Below the pieces are notes generated by a model, which saw only the letters and a program-made list of their open reading frames with translations, was not told the DNA's origin and did not search any database. A program made the translations under genes and the position numbers. Below are positions 1 to 8,866 of a DNA stretch of 64,000 nucleotides, in pieces. Origin of the DNA: DASQEH01 sp038239485 (lineage in GTDB: Bacteria > Actinomycetota > Actinomycetes > Propionibacteriales > Nocardioidaceae); contig JBBSET010000005.1 in the NCBI GenBank assembly GCA_038239485.1, positions 20,155 through 84,154 on the forward strand, read 5' to 3'. Every line of letters begins with the position of its first letter. Positions within the stretch are counted from its first letter, which is position 1.

Positions 1-1347
1 CTGGTGCTGGCTGCCGGGAGCCTCTCCGACCGCTACGGACGACGGCCGGCGCTCATCGTCGGGCTGGTCGGTTTCGCCGGCGCAAGCGCGGTCGGTGCCG
101 TGGTCACCTCGGCAGGGGCACTCGTCGTCTGCAGGGTGGCGATGGGCGCGTTCGCGGCGCTGATCTTCCCCACCACGCTCTCGATCATCAGCAACACCTT
201 CCGCGACCGCAAGGAGCGGGCCGCAGCCCTCGGCGTGTGGGGGGCCGTCGTCGGTATCGGGGTGGCGGCCGGACCGGTGACCGGTGGGTTCCTCCTCGAG
301 CACTTCTACTGGGGCAGCGTGTTCTGGGCCCTTGTCCCGTTGGCATTGGCGGCCGCCCTGGCTGCCTTCTGGATCGTGCCGGAGTCGCGCGACCCTGCTG
401 TGCCCCGGCTCGACGTGACCGGGCTCGCACTGTCAGTGGCCCTGCTCAGCACCGTGACCTGGACCATCATCGAGGCGCCCGGTCGGGGCTGGCGGTCAAC
501 CGAGACGCTCGGCGGGTTCGCGCTCAGTGCCGTCCTGCTGATCGCCTTCGTCGCCGTCGAGCGCCGGGTCGCCGCACCCATGTTGGACGTGTCACTGTTC
601 CGCGACCCCCGCTTCAGTGCAGCCAGCGGAGCCGTCACGGTCACCTTCTTCGCGCTCTTCGGTTTCATCTTCCTGATCACTCAGTACTTCCAGTTCATCC
701 GGGGCTACGGCACCCTGTCCACCGGCGCCCGCATCCTTCCCGTTGCCGTCAGCATCGCCGCCGCCTCCGTGCTCGGCGCCTACCTCGCACCACGCATCGG
801 TACCAAGATCGTCGTGACCACCGGTCTGGTCGCCTTCGGGGCTGCGTTCCTCTGGATCTCGACTGTCGGTGTCGCCTCGCCCTATCCCACGGAGGTCGTG
901 CCGCAGATGATCCTGATGGGGCTCGGCATGGGCCTGATCTCCACGCCGGCGACCGAGTCGATCCTGCTGGTGCTGCCGGCGGCGCGCGCCGGGGTGGGTT
1001 CTGCCGTCAACGATGCAACGCGCGAGCTGGGGGGCACGCTCGGCGTCGCCGTCGTCGGCTCGGTGTTCTCGTCCGTGTACGCCGCTCGACTCGCCGATGG
1101 CGTCTTCACCCGACAGCCGTCGGCCGTGTTGGCCCGAGCGCAGGACTCGGTCGGAGCGGCCCGAAGCGTCAGCGTTGGGTCGCCGCAGCTGACGGCGGCG
1201 CTTCAGGATGCGTTTCTCGCGGGGCTGAGCACCTCGTGCATCGTCATCGGCCTGCTCTGCCTGGTTGGGGCCGTGGCCGCCTATCTGACGCTGCCGGGGC
1301 GGCTCACTCCCGTCGGCGAGCCTGCTCGGGTATCGGTTGCCCGGTGA
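1..1347 (+). CDS. MFS drug/solute efflux transporter, 5' end cut by window edge
   Basis: Integral membrane proton-coupled carrier of the DHA2-like (14-helix, EmrB/QacA) type. The readable part opens at the TM2-TM3 loop with MFS motif A (GSLSDRYGRR), so helices 1-2 and the true start lie upstream of the window. About 447 residues follow with at least ten hydrophobic segments, which suits a 14-TM protein of about 500 residues. Its substrate cannot be read from the sequence. It ends about 50 bp before a small acidic ORF. The MFS assignment is seen directly; the DHA2 subfamily is inferred from length. Confidence 0.9.
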   Translation: MVLAAGSLSDRYGRRPALIVGLVGFAGASAVGAVVTSAGALVVCRVAMGAFAALIFPTTLSIISNTFRDRKERAAALGVWGAVVGIGVAAGPVTGGFLLEHFYWGSVFWALVPLALAAALAAFWIVPESRDPAVPRLDVTGLALSVALLSTVTWTIIEAPGRGWRSTETLGGFALSAVLLIAFVAVERRVAAPMLDVSLFRDPRFSAASGAVTVTFFALFGFIFLITQYFQFIRGYGTLSTGARILPVAVSIAAASVLGAYLAPRIGTKIVVTTGLVAFGAAFLWISTVGVASPYPTEVVPQMILMGLGMGLISTPATESILLVLPAARAGVGSAVNDATRELGGTLGVAVVGSVFSSVYAARLADGVFTRQPSAVLARAQDSVGAARSVSVGSPQLTAALQDAFLAGLSTSCIVIGLLCLVGAVAAYLTLPGRLTPVGEPARVSVAR

Positions 1348-1386
1348 AAGGACCGGGCTCGGGAGGCGCACCGCCCGACGTGGCGG

Positions 1387-1392
1387 TACGTT
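1387..1392 (+). promoter_or_regulatory. -10 box (TACGTT) of a probable leaderless transcript
   Basis: TACGTT ends 6 nt before the ATG of the small acidic ORF. It is one of at least 13 TANNNT boxes in this window lying 6-7 nt from a start codon. Confidence 0.4.
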
Positions 1393-1398
1393 CGCGCC

Positions 1399-1617
1399 AT
1401 GACTGATTCGGCGTTGCCCCCGTCGACGAGCGTCGGCGCGGCGGAGGTCGACGCCGCCCTGGCCAAGGAGCGCCTCGCAACCGATCCCGAGCAGGAGCCG
1501 AACGCCCCGAACCGCGAGCACGAACAGGAGTTCGTCCGCCACGACCTGAGGGACGAGGCGGCGCTCGATCCCGCATCGGACGACGACGAGCTCGACCAGC
1601 CGGACGAGCGCCCGTAG
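1399..1617 (+). CDS. Small acidic hypothetical protein (72 aa)
   Basis: I do not recognise a family. The product is very acidic and hydrophilic, rich in Asp, Glu, Pro and Ala, with no membrane segment or signal peptide, and is probably disordered. The start is chosen because a TANNNT -10 box lies 6 nt upstream, suggesting a leaderless mRNA; there is no Shine-Dalgarno. It sits between the MFS gene and prfB, 31 bp before the prfB start. It could be spurious, but the promoter position and codon use favour a real gene. Confidence 0.5.
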   Translation: MTDSALPPSTSVGAAEVDAALAKERLATDPEQEPNAPNREHEQEFVRHDLRDEAALDPASDDDELDQPDERP

Positions 1618-1635
1618 CAAGGAGCCCGCAGCGCG

Positions 1636-1641
1636 TACCCT
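1636..1641 (+). promoter_or_regulatory. -10 box (TACCCT) for prfB
   Basis: TACCCT lies 7 nt before the GTG start of prfB, consistent with a leaderless transcript. Confidence 0.45.
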
Positions 1642-1648
1642 TGCGTTC

Positions 1649-2758
1649 GTGGCAGGCCCAGACTTCGCAGCACGCATCAAGCAGCTCGACGCGACGCTGA
1701 CGAGCATCGAGAAGGTGCTCGACCTGGACGGGATGCACGCAGAGATCGACGTTCTGGGCGTTCAGGTGGCCGCCCCGGACCTGTGGGACGACCAGGCCAA
1801 CGCCCAGCGCGTGACCGGTCGGCTGTCGGTGCTTCAGGCCGACATCGACAGAGTGACCAGCCTGCGCGGACGTCTCGACGATGCCGAGATCCTGGTCCAG
1901 CTTGCCCAGGAGGAGTCCGACGCCTCGTCGCTGGCCGAGGCCGACACCGAGCTCGACCGGCTGGCCAAGAGCATCGAGGCGCTCGAGGTCCGCACCCTGC
2001 TCTCAGGCGAGTACGACGAGCGTGACGCGCTCCTCACCATCCGGTCCGGGGCAGGTGGTGTCGACGCAGCGGACTGGGCCGAGATGCTGATGCGGATGTA
2101 CCTGCGCTGGGCGGAGCGGCACAACTATGGCACCGAGGTCTATGACACGTCGTACGCCGAGGAGGCCGGCATCAAGTCGGCCACCTTCGCGATCCGCGCG
2201 CCGTACGCCTATGGGACGCTGAGCGTCGAGCAGGGTACCCACCGGCTGGTGCGCATCTCGCCCTTCGACAACCAGGGGCGGCGGCAGACGTCCTTCGCGG
2301 CGGTCGAGGTCGTCCCGGTGATCGAGCAGACGGATGAGATCGACATCCCCGAGGAGGACATCCGCGTCGACGTCTTCCGGTCGTCGGGGCCAGGCGGGCA
2401 GAGCGTCAACACGACCGACTCGGCGGTACGTCTGACACACCTCCCGACGGGCGTCGTGGTGGCGGTGCAGAACGAGAAGAGCCAGCTGCAGAACAAGAAC
2501 ACGGCGATGGTCATCCTCAAGGCCAAGCTGCTGGCGCTGAAGCGGGCCGAGGAGAAGGCCACCCTCGACGAGATGAGGGGTGACGTCGCGGCGTCGTGGG
2601 GCGACCAGATGCGCAACTACGTCCTCAACCCGTACCAGATGGTCAAGGACCTCAGGACCGACTACGAGGAGGGCAACCCGTCGAGCGTCCTCGACGGCGG
2701 AATCGACGACTTCATCGAGGCCGGTATCCGCTGGCGCCGGTCTCATGCCGAGGTCTGA
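1649..2758 (+). CDS. prfB: Peptide chain release factor 2
   Basis: Class I release factor that reads UGA and UAA in the ribosomal A site and triggers peptidyl-tRNA hydrolysis. At 369 aa it is normal length. The codon-recognition tripeptide SPF is at about residues 204-206, and the catalytic GGQ loop at 249-251 in the context SGPGGQSVN. The reading frame is continuous, so the autoregulatory +1 frameshift of many bacterial prfB genes is absent. It starts at GTG behind a TANNNT box with no Shine-Dalgarno. The ftsE gene follows after 76 bp, the usual actinobacterial order. RF2 must compete with SelB at Sec UGA codons in this organism, since a selenocysteine locus lies 15 kb away. Confidence 0.98.
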   Translation: MAGPDFAARIKQLDATLTSIEKVLDLDGMHAEIDVLGVQVAAPDLWDDQANAQRVTGRLSVLQADIDRVTSLRGRLDDAEILVQLAQEESDASSLAEADTELDRLAKSIEALEVRTLLSGEYDERDALLTIRSGAGGVDAADWAEMLMRMYLRWAERHNYGTEVYDTSYAEEAGIKSATFAIRAPYAYGTLSVEQGTHRLVRISPFDNQGRRQTSFAAVEVVPVIEQTDEIDIPEEDIRVDVFRSSGPGGQSVNTTDSAVRLTHLPTGVVVAVQNEKSQLQNKNTAMVILKAKLLALKRAEEKATLDEMRGDVAASWGDQMRNYVLNPYQMVKDLRTDYEEGNPSSVLDGGIDDFIEAGIRWRRSHAEV

Positions 2759-2821
2759 GGATGCCCGCTGACAAGTACCAGCGGGGCGCGCGCCGTGCCG
2801 GTCTCGTCCCGGCCCGTCGCC

Positions 2822-2827
2822 TAAACT
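2822..2827 (+). promoter_or_regulatory. -10 box (TAAACT) for ftsE
   Basis: TAAACT lies 7 nt before the GTG start of ftsE. It suggests that ftsEX has its own leaderless promoter in addition to any read-through from prfB. Confidence 0.45.
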
Positions 2828-2834
2828 CGGGCCA

Positions 2835-3524
2835 GTGATCCGGTTCGAGAAGGTCAGCAAGTCCTATGACGGGCAGCGTCGGCCTGCTCTCGACACCGTC
2901 GACGTCGACATCGACAAGGGAGAGTTCGTGTTCCTGGTCGGCGCGTCGGGATCGGGGAAGTCGACGTTCCTCCGCTTGGTGCTCCGCGAGGCCAGGCCGA
3001 CGGCCGGCCGCGTCTTCGTCGCGGGCAAGGAGATCAACCGGTTGGCCGGTTGGAAGATCCCGGCGCTGCGACGCCAGATCGGGACCGTGTTCCAGGACTT
3101 CCGGCTGCTACCCAACAAGACGGTCTCGGAGAATGTCGCCTTCGCTCTGCAGGTGATCGGCAAGCCCAAGTCGGCGATCAAGAAGCTGGTTCCCGAGACC
3201 CTCGCCCTCGTCGGCCTGGAGGGCAAGGGCTCCAGGATGCCCGACGAGCTCTCCGGCGGCGAGCAGCAGCGCGTCGGCATCGCGCGGGCCTTCGTCAACC
3301 GGCCGATGATTCTGATCGCCGACGAGCCGACGGGCAATCTCGACCCGACGACGTCAGTCGGCATCATGAAGCTGCTCGACCGCATCAACCGCACAGGCAC
3401 GACCGTGATCATGGCCACCCACGACTCCGGTGTGGTGGACCAGATGCGTAAGCGCGTGATCGAGCTGCAGGCCGGGGCCGTCGTGCGCGACCAGGTGCGT
3501 GGCGTCTACGGCTACCAGAGCTGA
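2835..3524 (+). CDS. ftsE: Cell division ATP-binding protein FtsE
   Basis: ATPase of the FtsEX complex, which sits at the divisome and activates peptidoglycan hydrolases from inside the cell. 229 aa. Walker A GASGSGKST at residues 36-44, Q-loop region near 86, ABC signature LSGGEQQR at 139-146, and Walker B with the catalytic Glu (ILIADEPTGNLD) at about 159-170. GTG start with a -10 box 7 nt upstream. ftsX starts 12 bp after its stop, so the two are co-transcribed. Confidence 0.97.
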   Translation: MIRFEKVSKSYDGQRRPALDTVDVDIDKGEFVFLVGASGSGKSTFLRLVLREARPTAGRVFVAGKEINRLAGWKIPALRRQIGTVFQDFRLLPNKTVSENVAFALQVIGKPKSAIKKLVPETLALVGLEGKGSRMPDELSGGEQQRVGIARAFVNRPMILIADEPTGNLDPTTSVGIMKLLDRINRTGTTVIMATHDSGVVDQMRKRVIELQAGAVVRDQVRGVYGYQS

Positions 3525-3536
3525 GGGGCGGACACG

Positions 3537-4454
3537 ATGCAGCTCAGATTTGTCGCGACCGAGCTGGGCAGCGGTCTCCGGCGCAACATCTCCATGACGG
3601 TCGCGGTCATCTTGACGATCTGGATCTCGCTGTCCCTCGTCGGACTCGGGCTGATGATGCAGTCACAGGTCGGCATGTTCCAGAAGTACCTGGGCGGCCA
3701 GCTCGAGGTCAAGATCGTCTTCTGCGCGAAGGACTCGCTGACGCCGACATGCGTCGAGGGCCAGGCCACGCCGCAGCAGGAGAAGACCGTCCTCAGCACG
3801 ATCTCCCACAGCAAGTACGTCTCGAAGTATCGCTACGAGACGCGCAACGAGGCCTTCCAGGGATATGAGCTCCGCGCGGACGGCAACCAGGGGGCGTCCC
3901 TCGCCGGGATCCTGCACCTGAAGCCGTCGGACATGTCCACCGCGTACTGGGCGACGCTGGCGCAGCCTGACGACAACAAGGCGCTGGTCAGCCAGGTCGC
4001 CAATCTCCCGGGTGTCGAGCAGGTGGTCGACCTGCGGGCCAAGCTGGCGCCGGTGTACGAGGTGCTGAACCTGCTGAAGTGGCTCGCACTCGGAGGGGCC
4101 GGCCTGCTGGTCCTGGCCGCCGTCCTCCAGGTCTCGAACACGATCCGGCTGGCCGCCATGGCCCGGCGTCGCGAGATCGGCATCATGCGGCTGGTGGGAG
4201 CCTCGAGCGTCTACATCCAGCTGCCGTTCCTGCTGGAGATCCTGGTATCCGCCATCGTGGGCGCGGCCCTGGCGTGTGGCGGCCTGGCCGTCGCGATGCG
4301 CACCGTCGTGCCGTGGTTGCATCGACACACCGGCTCGTGGCCCTGGGTCGGATGGACGCAGGCACGCCCGGTGCTCTTCGAGATCTGTGCCATCGCGCTG
4401 CTGCTGGCTGTCCTGCCGACCCTGCTGATGACCCGCAAGTACCTCAAGGTCTGA
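3537..4454 (+). CDS. ftsX: Cell division permease-like protein FtsX
   Basis: Membrane partner of FtsE. 305 aa with the type VII ABC plan: TM1 at about residues 20-42, a large extracellular domain up to about 175, then three more helices, the last near 280-298. The extracellular domain has a Cys pair (FCAKDSLTPTCVEG) that could form a disulfide. FtsX does not transport; it relays ATP hydrolysis to a periplasmic or cell-wall hydrolase or its activator. The gene after it encodes a secreted coiled-coil M23 peptidase, the likely partner. Confidence 0.95.
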   Translation: MQLRFVATELGSGLRRNISMTVAVILTIWISLSLVGLGLMMQSQVGMFQKYLGGQLEVKIVFCAKDSLTPTCVEGQATPQQEKTVLSTISHSKYVSKYRYETRNEAFQGYELRADGNQGASLAGILHLKPSDMSTAYWATLAQPDDNKALVSQVANLPGVEQVVDLRAKLAPVYEVLNLLKWLALGGAGLLVLAAVLQVSNTIRLAAMARRREIGIMRLVGASSVYIQLPFLLEILVSAIVGAALACGGLAVAMRTVVPWLHRHTGSWPWVGWTQARPVLFEICAIALLLAVLPTLLMTRKYLKV

Positions 4455-4538
4455 CCTCGACACCAGCTCAATGCTCCTCAGCGGCACCTCTGTGGACTAC
4501 CGTCGAAAGCCCAGCACGCGATCGAGCCGATGTGAGGT

Positions 4539-5849
4539 GTGGCCGTGATCCGACAGTCGCCGCGGACATCTCGGCGCCGGGTCGGCGTGACGGCGATGCT
4601 GCTCGCCTCGCTGGTCGCACTGGGGATGTCCTCCCCGTCACCGGGCAGCGCTGACGGCAGTCACGCGCGCCACCGTGAGAGTCGGCTCGACAGCCGGATC
4701 CACGACCAGAAGAACAGCGTCGACGACGTCTCCACGCAGCTTCTTCGCGCCAAGGCGCACCTCGACGCTGCCGTGAGCGACCTTGCCACCGCACGCGGCC
4801 AGCTGACCACCCTGCGGGGCCAGGTCCGGGTCGCGACCCGCGTGGACGCCAGGATGCAGGTCCGCCTCGAGCAGGCAGTCGTCAGGCTGAGGAACGCGCG
4901 GTCGGATCTCAGGCAGGGACACAGCGACGTCGCGGCGAAACGGTCCGCGCTGGTCGGGTTCGCCGTCTCGAGCTACCAGAGTGGCGGGCTCGACACGAAT
5001 GCCCTCGGGATGGCCTTCGGCTCAGGCAGCGCACAGCAGGCCGTCGACGGAATGCAGGATATCGACACGGTGCTCAACAAGCAGACCGTCGACCTGCAGG
5101 AGCTGCAGGCAATGCAGGTACTGCTCACGCTCACTGAGAACCGTGTCCGGACCACGAAGGACGATGTGGCCCAGCAACGCCAGACGGCAGCCGACAACCT
5201 CGCACTGAAGAGCTCTTTGGAGAGCCAGGCGGAGGCAGCCGCTGCGCAGGTACGTGCCCGGGTGTCCAACCTTCGTCTCGACCGCGGGCGGCTGGCCGCG
5301 GCCAAAGCGGTCGAGATGAGGCGCCTCAACGACCTGCAGGCCGAACGCGAGCGCGTCGCCCAGCAGCTCCGCCAGCTCGCCGAACGCCGGGCCCGCCAGC
5401 ACGGCACGACCCTCACCAACGCGCCGAGCACGACGACCACCCAGAACAACGGCGGCTACCTGAGCTACCCGGTCCAGAACACCTACATCACGTCGCCCTA
5501 TGGCATGCGGATGAACCCGGTGATCCACATCTACGAGCTGCATGACGGGACCGACTTCCACGCCCTGTGCGGGACCCCGGTGTACGCCGCCGCGGGCGGC
5601 ACGGTCACCGAGGAGTACTACAACGTCGGCTATGGCAACCGGCTGCTGATGGACAACGGGTACGTCAAGGGCGTCAGCCTGGCGACGTCGTACAACCACC
5701 TGACCTCGTACGTCGCCGGAGTCGGCCAGCATGTCTCCCGTGGCCAGCTGGTCGCCTACTCCGGCACGACCGGCTTCTCGACCGGCTGCCATCTTCACTT
5801 CATGGTCTATGTGAACGGCGCCACCGTCGACCCGATGACCTGGCTCTGA
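4539..5849 (+). CDS. Secreted coiled-coil M23 (LytM) peptidase, probable FtsEX-regulated hydrolase
   Basis: 436 aa. An N-terminal signal peptide (hydrophobic core near residues 15-35) is followed by long heptad-rich coiled coils (about 45-120 and 190-290), a low-complexity linker (TTTTQNN) and a C-terminal M23/LytM domain (about 305-436). Zinc-ligand motifs of active LytM domains are present: the HDGTDF segment (H-x3-D) and HLHF near the C-terminus. The layout matches EnvC/PcsB-type proteins, which FtsX controls through their coiled coil. Mycobacterial FtsEX instead works with the NlpC/P60 enzyme RipC. Placement 85 bp after ftsX supports a septal wall-splitting role (inference). A weak 5-bp hairpin lies at 5871-5885. 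Confidence 0.88.
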   Translation: MAVIRQSPRTSRRRVGVTAMLLASLVALGMSSPSPGSADGSHARHRESRLDSRIHDQKNSVDDVSTQLLRAKAHLDAAVSDLATARGQLTTLRGQVRVATRVDARMQVRLEQAVVRLRNARSDLRQGHSDVAAKRSALVGFAVSSYQSGGLDTNALGMAFGSGSAQQAVDGMQDIDTVLNKQTVDLQELQAMQVLLTLTENRVRTTKDDVAQQRQTAADNLALKSSLESQAEAAAAQVRARVSNLRLDRGRLAAAKAVEMRRLNDLQAERERVAQQLRQLAERRARQHGTTLTNAPSTTTTQNNGGYLSYPVQNTYITSPYGMRMNPVIHIYELHDGTDFHALCGTPVYAAAGGTVTEEYYNVGYGNRLLMDNGYVKGVSLATSYNHLTSYVAGVGQHVSRGQLVAYSGTTGFSTGCHLHFMVYVNGATVDPMTWL

Positions 5850-5894
5850 GCGCAGCCGGCAATGGAGTCGCCGCCTCTTCGGCGGTAGGGGACA

Positions 5895-6377
5895 ATGGTC
5901 CCCATGGTCAAGGAGCGCGGGCGCAACATCATCGCCCAGAACAAGAAGGCGCGCTACGACTACCTCATCGAGGACACGTTCGAGGCGGGTCTGGTGCTGA
6001 CCGGCACCGAGGTCAAGTCGCTGCGCGCCGGGCGAGCGTCGCTGGTCGACGGGTTTGCTGAGATCGTCGACGGCGAGATGTGGCTGCACAACGCCCACAT
6101 CCCGGAGTACCTCCAGGGGACCTGGAACAACCACACGCCGCGGCGCAAGCGCAAACTGCTGCTGCACCGCCACGAGATCGACAAGATGGAGCGCCGCGTC
6201 AACGAGCGGGGACTGACCATCGTGCCGCTGTCGATGTATTTCAAGGACGGCAGGGCCAAGGTGGAGATCGCGCTCGCCAAGGGCAAGAAGTCCTACGACA
6301 AGCGGCAGGCGATCGCGACCCGCGACGCGCAGCGCGAGGCCACCCGGGAGTTCGGCCGACAGGCCAAGGGCTTCTGA
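5895..6377 (+). CDS. smpB: SsrA-binding protein SmpB
   Basis: Small basic protein that binds the tRNA-like domain of tmRNA and delivers it to stalled ribosomes. 160 aa from the first ATG. A second ATG at 5904 (MVKERGRN) gives the usual family length and may be the true start, because GACAAT at 5891-5896 could be a -10 box for it. Family motifs are clear: the IAQNKKARYDY opening, TGTEVKSLRAGRASL in the oligonucleotide-binding core, and a basic C-terminal tail (KSYDKR...) that enters the decoding centre. The tmRNA gene follows 126 bp downstream. Confidence 0.97.
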   Translation: MVPMVKERGRNIIAQNKKARYDYLIEDTFEAGLVLTGTEVKSLRAGRASLVDGFAEIVDGEMWLHNAHIPEYLQGTWNNHTPRRKRKLLLHRHEIDKMERRVNERGLTIVPLSMYFKDGRAKVEIALAKGKKSYDKRQAIATRDAQREATREFGRQAKGF

Positions 6378-6502
6378 GCCTACTCGACGTCCAGGTCGGG
6401 AATCTCAGGTGTGGCCGGCTGGTTGGACCAGGTAGCCTGAGGGCCGCACCACCAGCACACAGCCACACCAGCAGGCTGCTACACCCGAACAACAACTCAA
6501 GA

Positions 6503-6871
6503 GGGGCTGAACGGTTTCGACTTTGGTCGTTGGAGCCAAGAGAAGCGAGCCGAGGACCCAGGGTTATCTCGTAAACGATCCCTGGAAACCAATAAGTGCC
6601 AATGCTAAGCGCACTGACTTCGCTCTTGCTGCCTAAGCAGTAATCGAAGGGTCGGTCTGGATGTGCCTCCGCGCCAGTAACCGGCCTCACTGAGGAGGCT
6701 TGCTGTGGATGCCCGGTCGCGGGGTGTCGGCAGGACTTCAACAGCGGCTGAGCCTGTCGGCAATGTGTCTGCTCAAGTGCCGGGGCTGAGAAAAGCGATC
6801 TGCGGACTGCGCTCGGAGAATGCTTGGTTCGGCGTCAGAGGACCCGGGTTCGATTCCCGGCAGCTCCACCA
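6503..6871 (+). ncRNA. ssrA: tmRNA (SsrA)
   Basis: Rescues stalled ribosomes by acting first as alanyl-tRNA and then as a short mRNA. The 5' end GGGGCTG pairs with CAGCTCC at the 3' end, followed by A and an encoded CCA (6869-6871). The T-arm (GGTTCGATTCC) is present. The tag reading frame runs 6598-6636 from a GCC resume codon and encodes ANAKRTDFALAA then TAA. The ALAA end is the ClpXP degradation signal. About 369 nt with pseudoknot-forming G/C blocks on both sides of the tag. The mature 5' end is inferred from acceptor pairing. Confidence 0.96.
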
Positions 6872-6916
6872 GTACGGTGTCGTCAGAGTCCACCTCCGCG
6901 AAAGGTTGGTAGGACC

Positions 6917-7252
6917 TTGAGCGACAACACCTCATTGACGGCGCTGGCCCGCGAACAGTTGGCACTGGCGCAGTCCAGCTCGAGTGGACGCAGCGCGCAC
7001 TCTGTCTACGGTGGTCAGCAGCGGACTCTGCGCCACACTCTGATCGCCCTCCTCGCCGGGCGGATTCTCTCCGAGCACGAGAACCCGGGCGAGGCGACTG
7101 TGCAGGTCCTTCGAGGACGCGTCCGGCTAGCCGCGGGCGATGTCTCGTGGAGCGGCGCGGTCGGTCATCTGATCGCCATCCCCGACAGGCCGCACTCACT
7201 CGAGGCGGAAGAGGACTCCGTCATCCTCCTGACGACGATCGTCGCTCGCTGA
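6917..7252 (+). CDS. Cupin-domain small protein
   Basis: 111 aa, single-domain beta-barrel cupin. Hydrophobic strands and the segment GHLIAIPDRPHSLEAEEDSVILLTTIV resemble the second cupin motif with its conserved His. The first motif is degenerate, so metal binding is uncertain. The start is taken as TTG at 6917 because anything upstream would run into the tmRNA, and a purine-rich GGTAGGA lies just ahead. Such lone cupins often bind small ligands or sense catabolites. It converges on the FAD oxidoreductase, with 9 bp between the stops. Function unknown. Confidence 0.65.
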   Translation: MSDNTSLTALAREQLALAQSSSSGRSAHSVYGGQQRTLRHTLIALLAGRILSEHENPGEATVQVLRGRVRLAAGDVSWSGAVGHLIAIPDRPHSLEAEEDSVILLTTIVAR

Positions 7253-7261
7253 CCCCGACTG

Positions 7262-8863
7262 CTATGTCGCTGCGGCGGCGCGGTCCTTGAGGATCCGTTG
7301 GCTGGCCAACTTGCCGGGGGCGCCCATCACGCAGCCGCCGGGGTGCGTTCCCGAACCGCACTGGTAGTAGCCCTCGATCGGCGTGTTGTACGAGCTCCAG
7401 CCGGGCGCGGGGCGGAAGAAGTACATCTGCGGCGCCAGGAACTCGCCGGCGAAGATGTTGCCCTCGCTGAGCCCCACCACCCGCTCGATGTCGAGCGGCG
7501 TGACGATCTCGCGGTGCAGCACCAGGTCGCCGAAGCCGGGGAAGAACGACTCCAGCGTCGCCTGGACCGTGTCGCCGAAGCGCTGCTTCTCGGTGTCCCA
7601 GTCGCTGCCCTTCAGGTGGTAGGGCGCGTACTGCACGAAGCACGACATCACGTGCTTGCCGGGAGGCGCCATGTCGGGGTCGACGACCGACTGGATGGCA
7701 CAGTCGATGTAGGGACGCTTGCTGTACCAGCCGTACTTGGCGTCGTCGAAGGCCCGCTCGAGGTACTCCATCGACGGCCCGATGTTGGTGAAACCGCGGT
7801 ACATGTCGGACCGGTCGCCCAGCGCGGGGTACTTCGGCAGCCCGTCCAGCGCGAAGTTGACCTTGGCCGACGTCCCCTGGAACTTGAAGCGGGTGATGTT
7901 CTCGACCAGGTCGCTCGGCAGCTCGCGCGGCTCGACCAGCTCGAGGAAGGTCCGCCGCGGGTCGAGAGCGCTCACGACGATGTCGGCGCTCAGCTCGGTG
8001 CCGTCCTCGAGGGCCACGCCGACGACCCGGCCGTCCTTGGTCAGCACGCTGTCGACCGGCGACTCGAGCAGGATCTCGGCGCCGTACGCCTCGGCGGCCC
8101 GGGCCAGCACCTGGGTGAAGCCGCCGTTGCCGCCCTTGTGGAAGGCCCATGAGCCGAAGTGGCCGTCGTGCTCGCCGAGCGAGTGGTAGAGCAGCACCAG
8201 CCCGGATCCCTGCGACATCGGGCCGACCTTGGTACCGATGATCCCCGAGGAGGCGATGTAGCCCTTGAGGATGTCGCTCTCGAAGTAGTCGTCGAGGAAG
8301 TCGGCGGCGCTGCCCGTGAGCAGCCGGATCGCGTCATGCATGACCTTGGGCTCGACACCGCCAAGATGTGAGACCAGCTCGGCGATCCCGTCGAGGTCCT
8401 CGGGCGTCTTGCCGAAGATGTTGGCCGGTGCCTTGTCGAGCAGCGGCTTGATCACCTGGCAGACCCGCTCGATGTCGTGCTCATAGCGGTCCATGGCGTC
8501 CGCGTCATGCGGCGAGTGGCGCTTGATCTCGGTGATGTTCTCGCCGCGATCCTGTCCGAGGAGCAGGTAGTCGCCGTTCTCCATCGGCGCGAACGATGAC
8601 GGCATCAGGATCGGCATGAACCCGTGCTTGACCAGGTCGAGCTCGTGGATGATGTCGGGCCGCAGCAGGCTCAGGGCATAGGAGAAGGTGGTGAAGTGGA
8701 AGCCGGGGACGAGCTCCTCGGTGATCGCCGCGCCGCCGACGAGGTGGCGACGCTCGAGGATGAGGGTCTTCAGCCCGGCCTTGGCCAGGTAGGCGCCGTT
8801 GATCAGCCCATTGTGGCCGCCACCGACGATGATCGCGTCGTAGGTCCTACTTTTGTTGGACAT
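7262..8863 (-). CDS. FAD-dependent oxidoreductase, phytoene desaturase/PYROXD2-like family
   Basis: 533 aa flavoenzyme. The N-terminal dinucleotide fold has GGGHNGL near residue 14, followed by the ER(R)H...GG FAD ribose-binding segment. The C-terminal signature (GSGTHPGGCVMGAPG) is typical of PYROXD2-like members. These look like carotenoid desaturases by fold but are usually not CrtI, and no crt gene lies nearby. The GcvT-like gene ends only 3 bp upstream on the same strand, so the two are co-transcribed and probably act on one methylated or amine substrate (inference). The substrate cannot be named. Confidence 0.85.
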   Translation of the reverse strand: MSNKSRTYDAIIVGGGHNGLINGAYLAKAGLKTLILERRHLVGGAAITEELVPGFHFTTFSYALSLLRPDIIHELDLVKHGFMPILMPSSFAPMENGDYLLLGQDRGENITEIKRHSPHDADAMDRYEHDIERVCQVIKPLLDKAPANIFGKTPEDLDGIAELVSHLGGVEPKVMHDAIRLLTGSAADFLDDYFESDILKGYIASSGIIGTKVGPMSQGSGLVLLYHSLGEHDGHFGSWAFHKGGNGGFTQVLARAAEAYGAEILLESPVDSVLTKDGRVVGVALEDGTELSADIVVSALDPRRTFLELVEPRELPSDLVENITRFKFQGTSAKVNFALDGLPKYPALGDRSDMYRGFTNIGPSMEYLERAFDDAKYGWYSKRPYIDCAIQSVVDPDMAPPGKHVMSCFVQYAPYHLKGSDWDTEKQRFGDTVQATLESFFPGFGDLVLHREIVTPLDIERVVGLSEGNIFAGEFLAPQMYFFRPAPGWSSYNTPIEGYYQCGSGTHPGGCVMGAPGKLASQRILKDRAAAAT

Positions 8864-8866
8864 CGG

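Noticed and set aside
1649..2758. Programmed +1 frameshift in prfB
   Set aside because: The frame is continuous from the GTG start, with no in-frame UGA near codon 25.
7262..8863. Carotenoid (CrtI) desaturase that could be the CarH target
   Set aside because: The C-terminal GTHPGG signature is PYROXD2-like, there is no phytoene synthase or other crt gene nearby, and it lies 4 kb from the CarH-like gene in its own operon.
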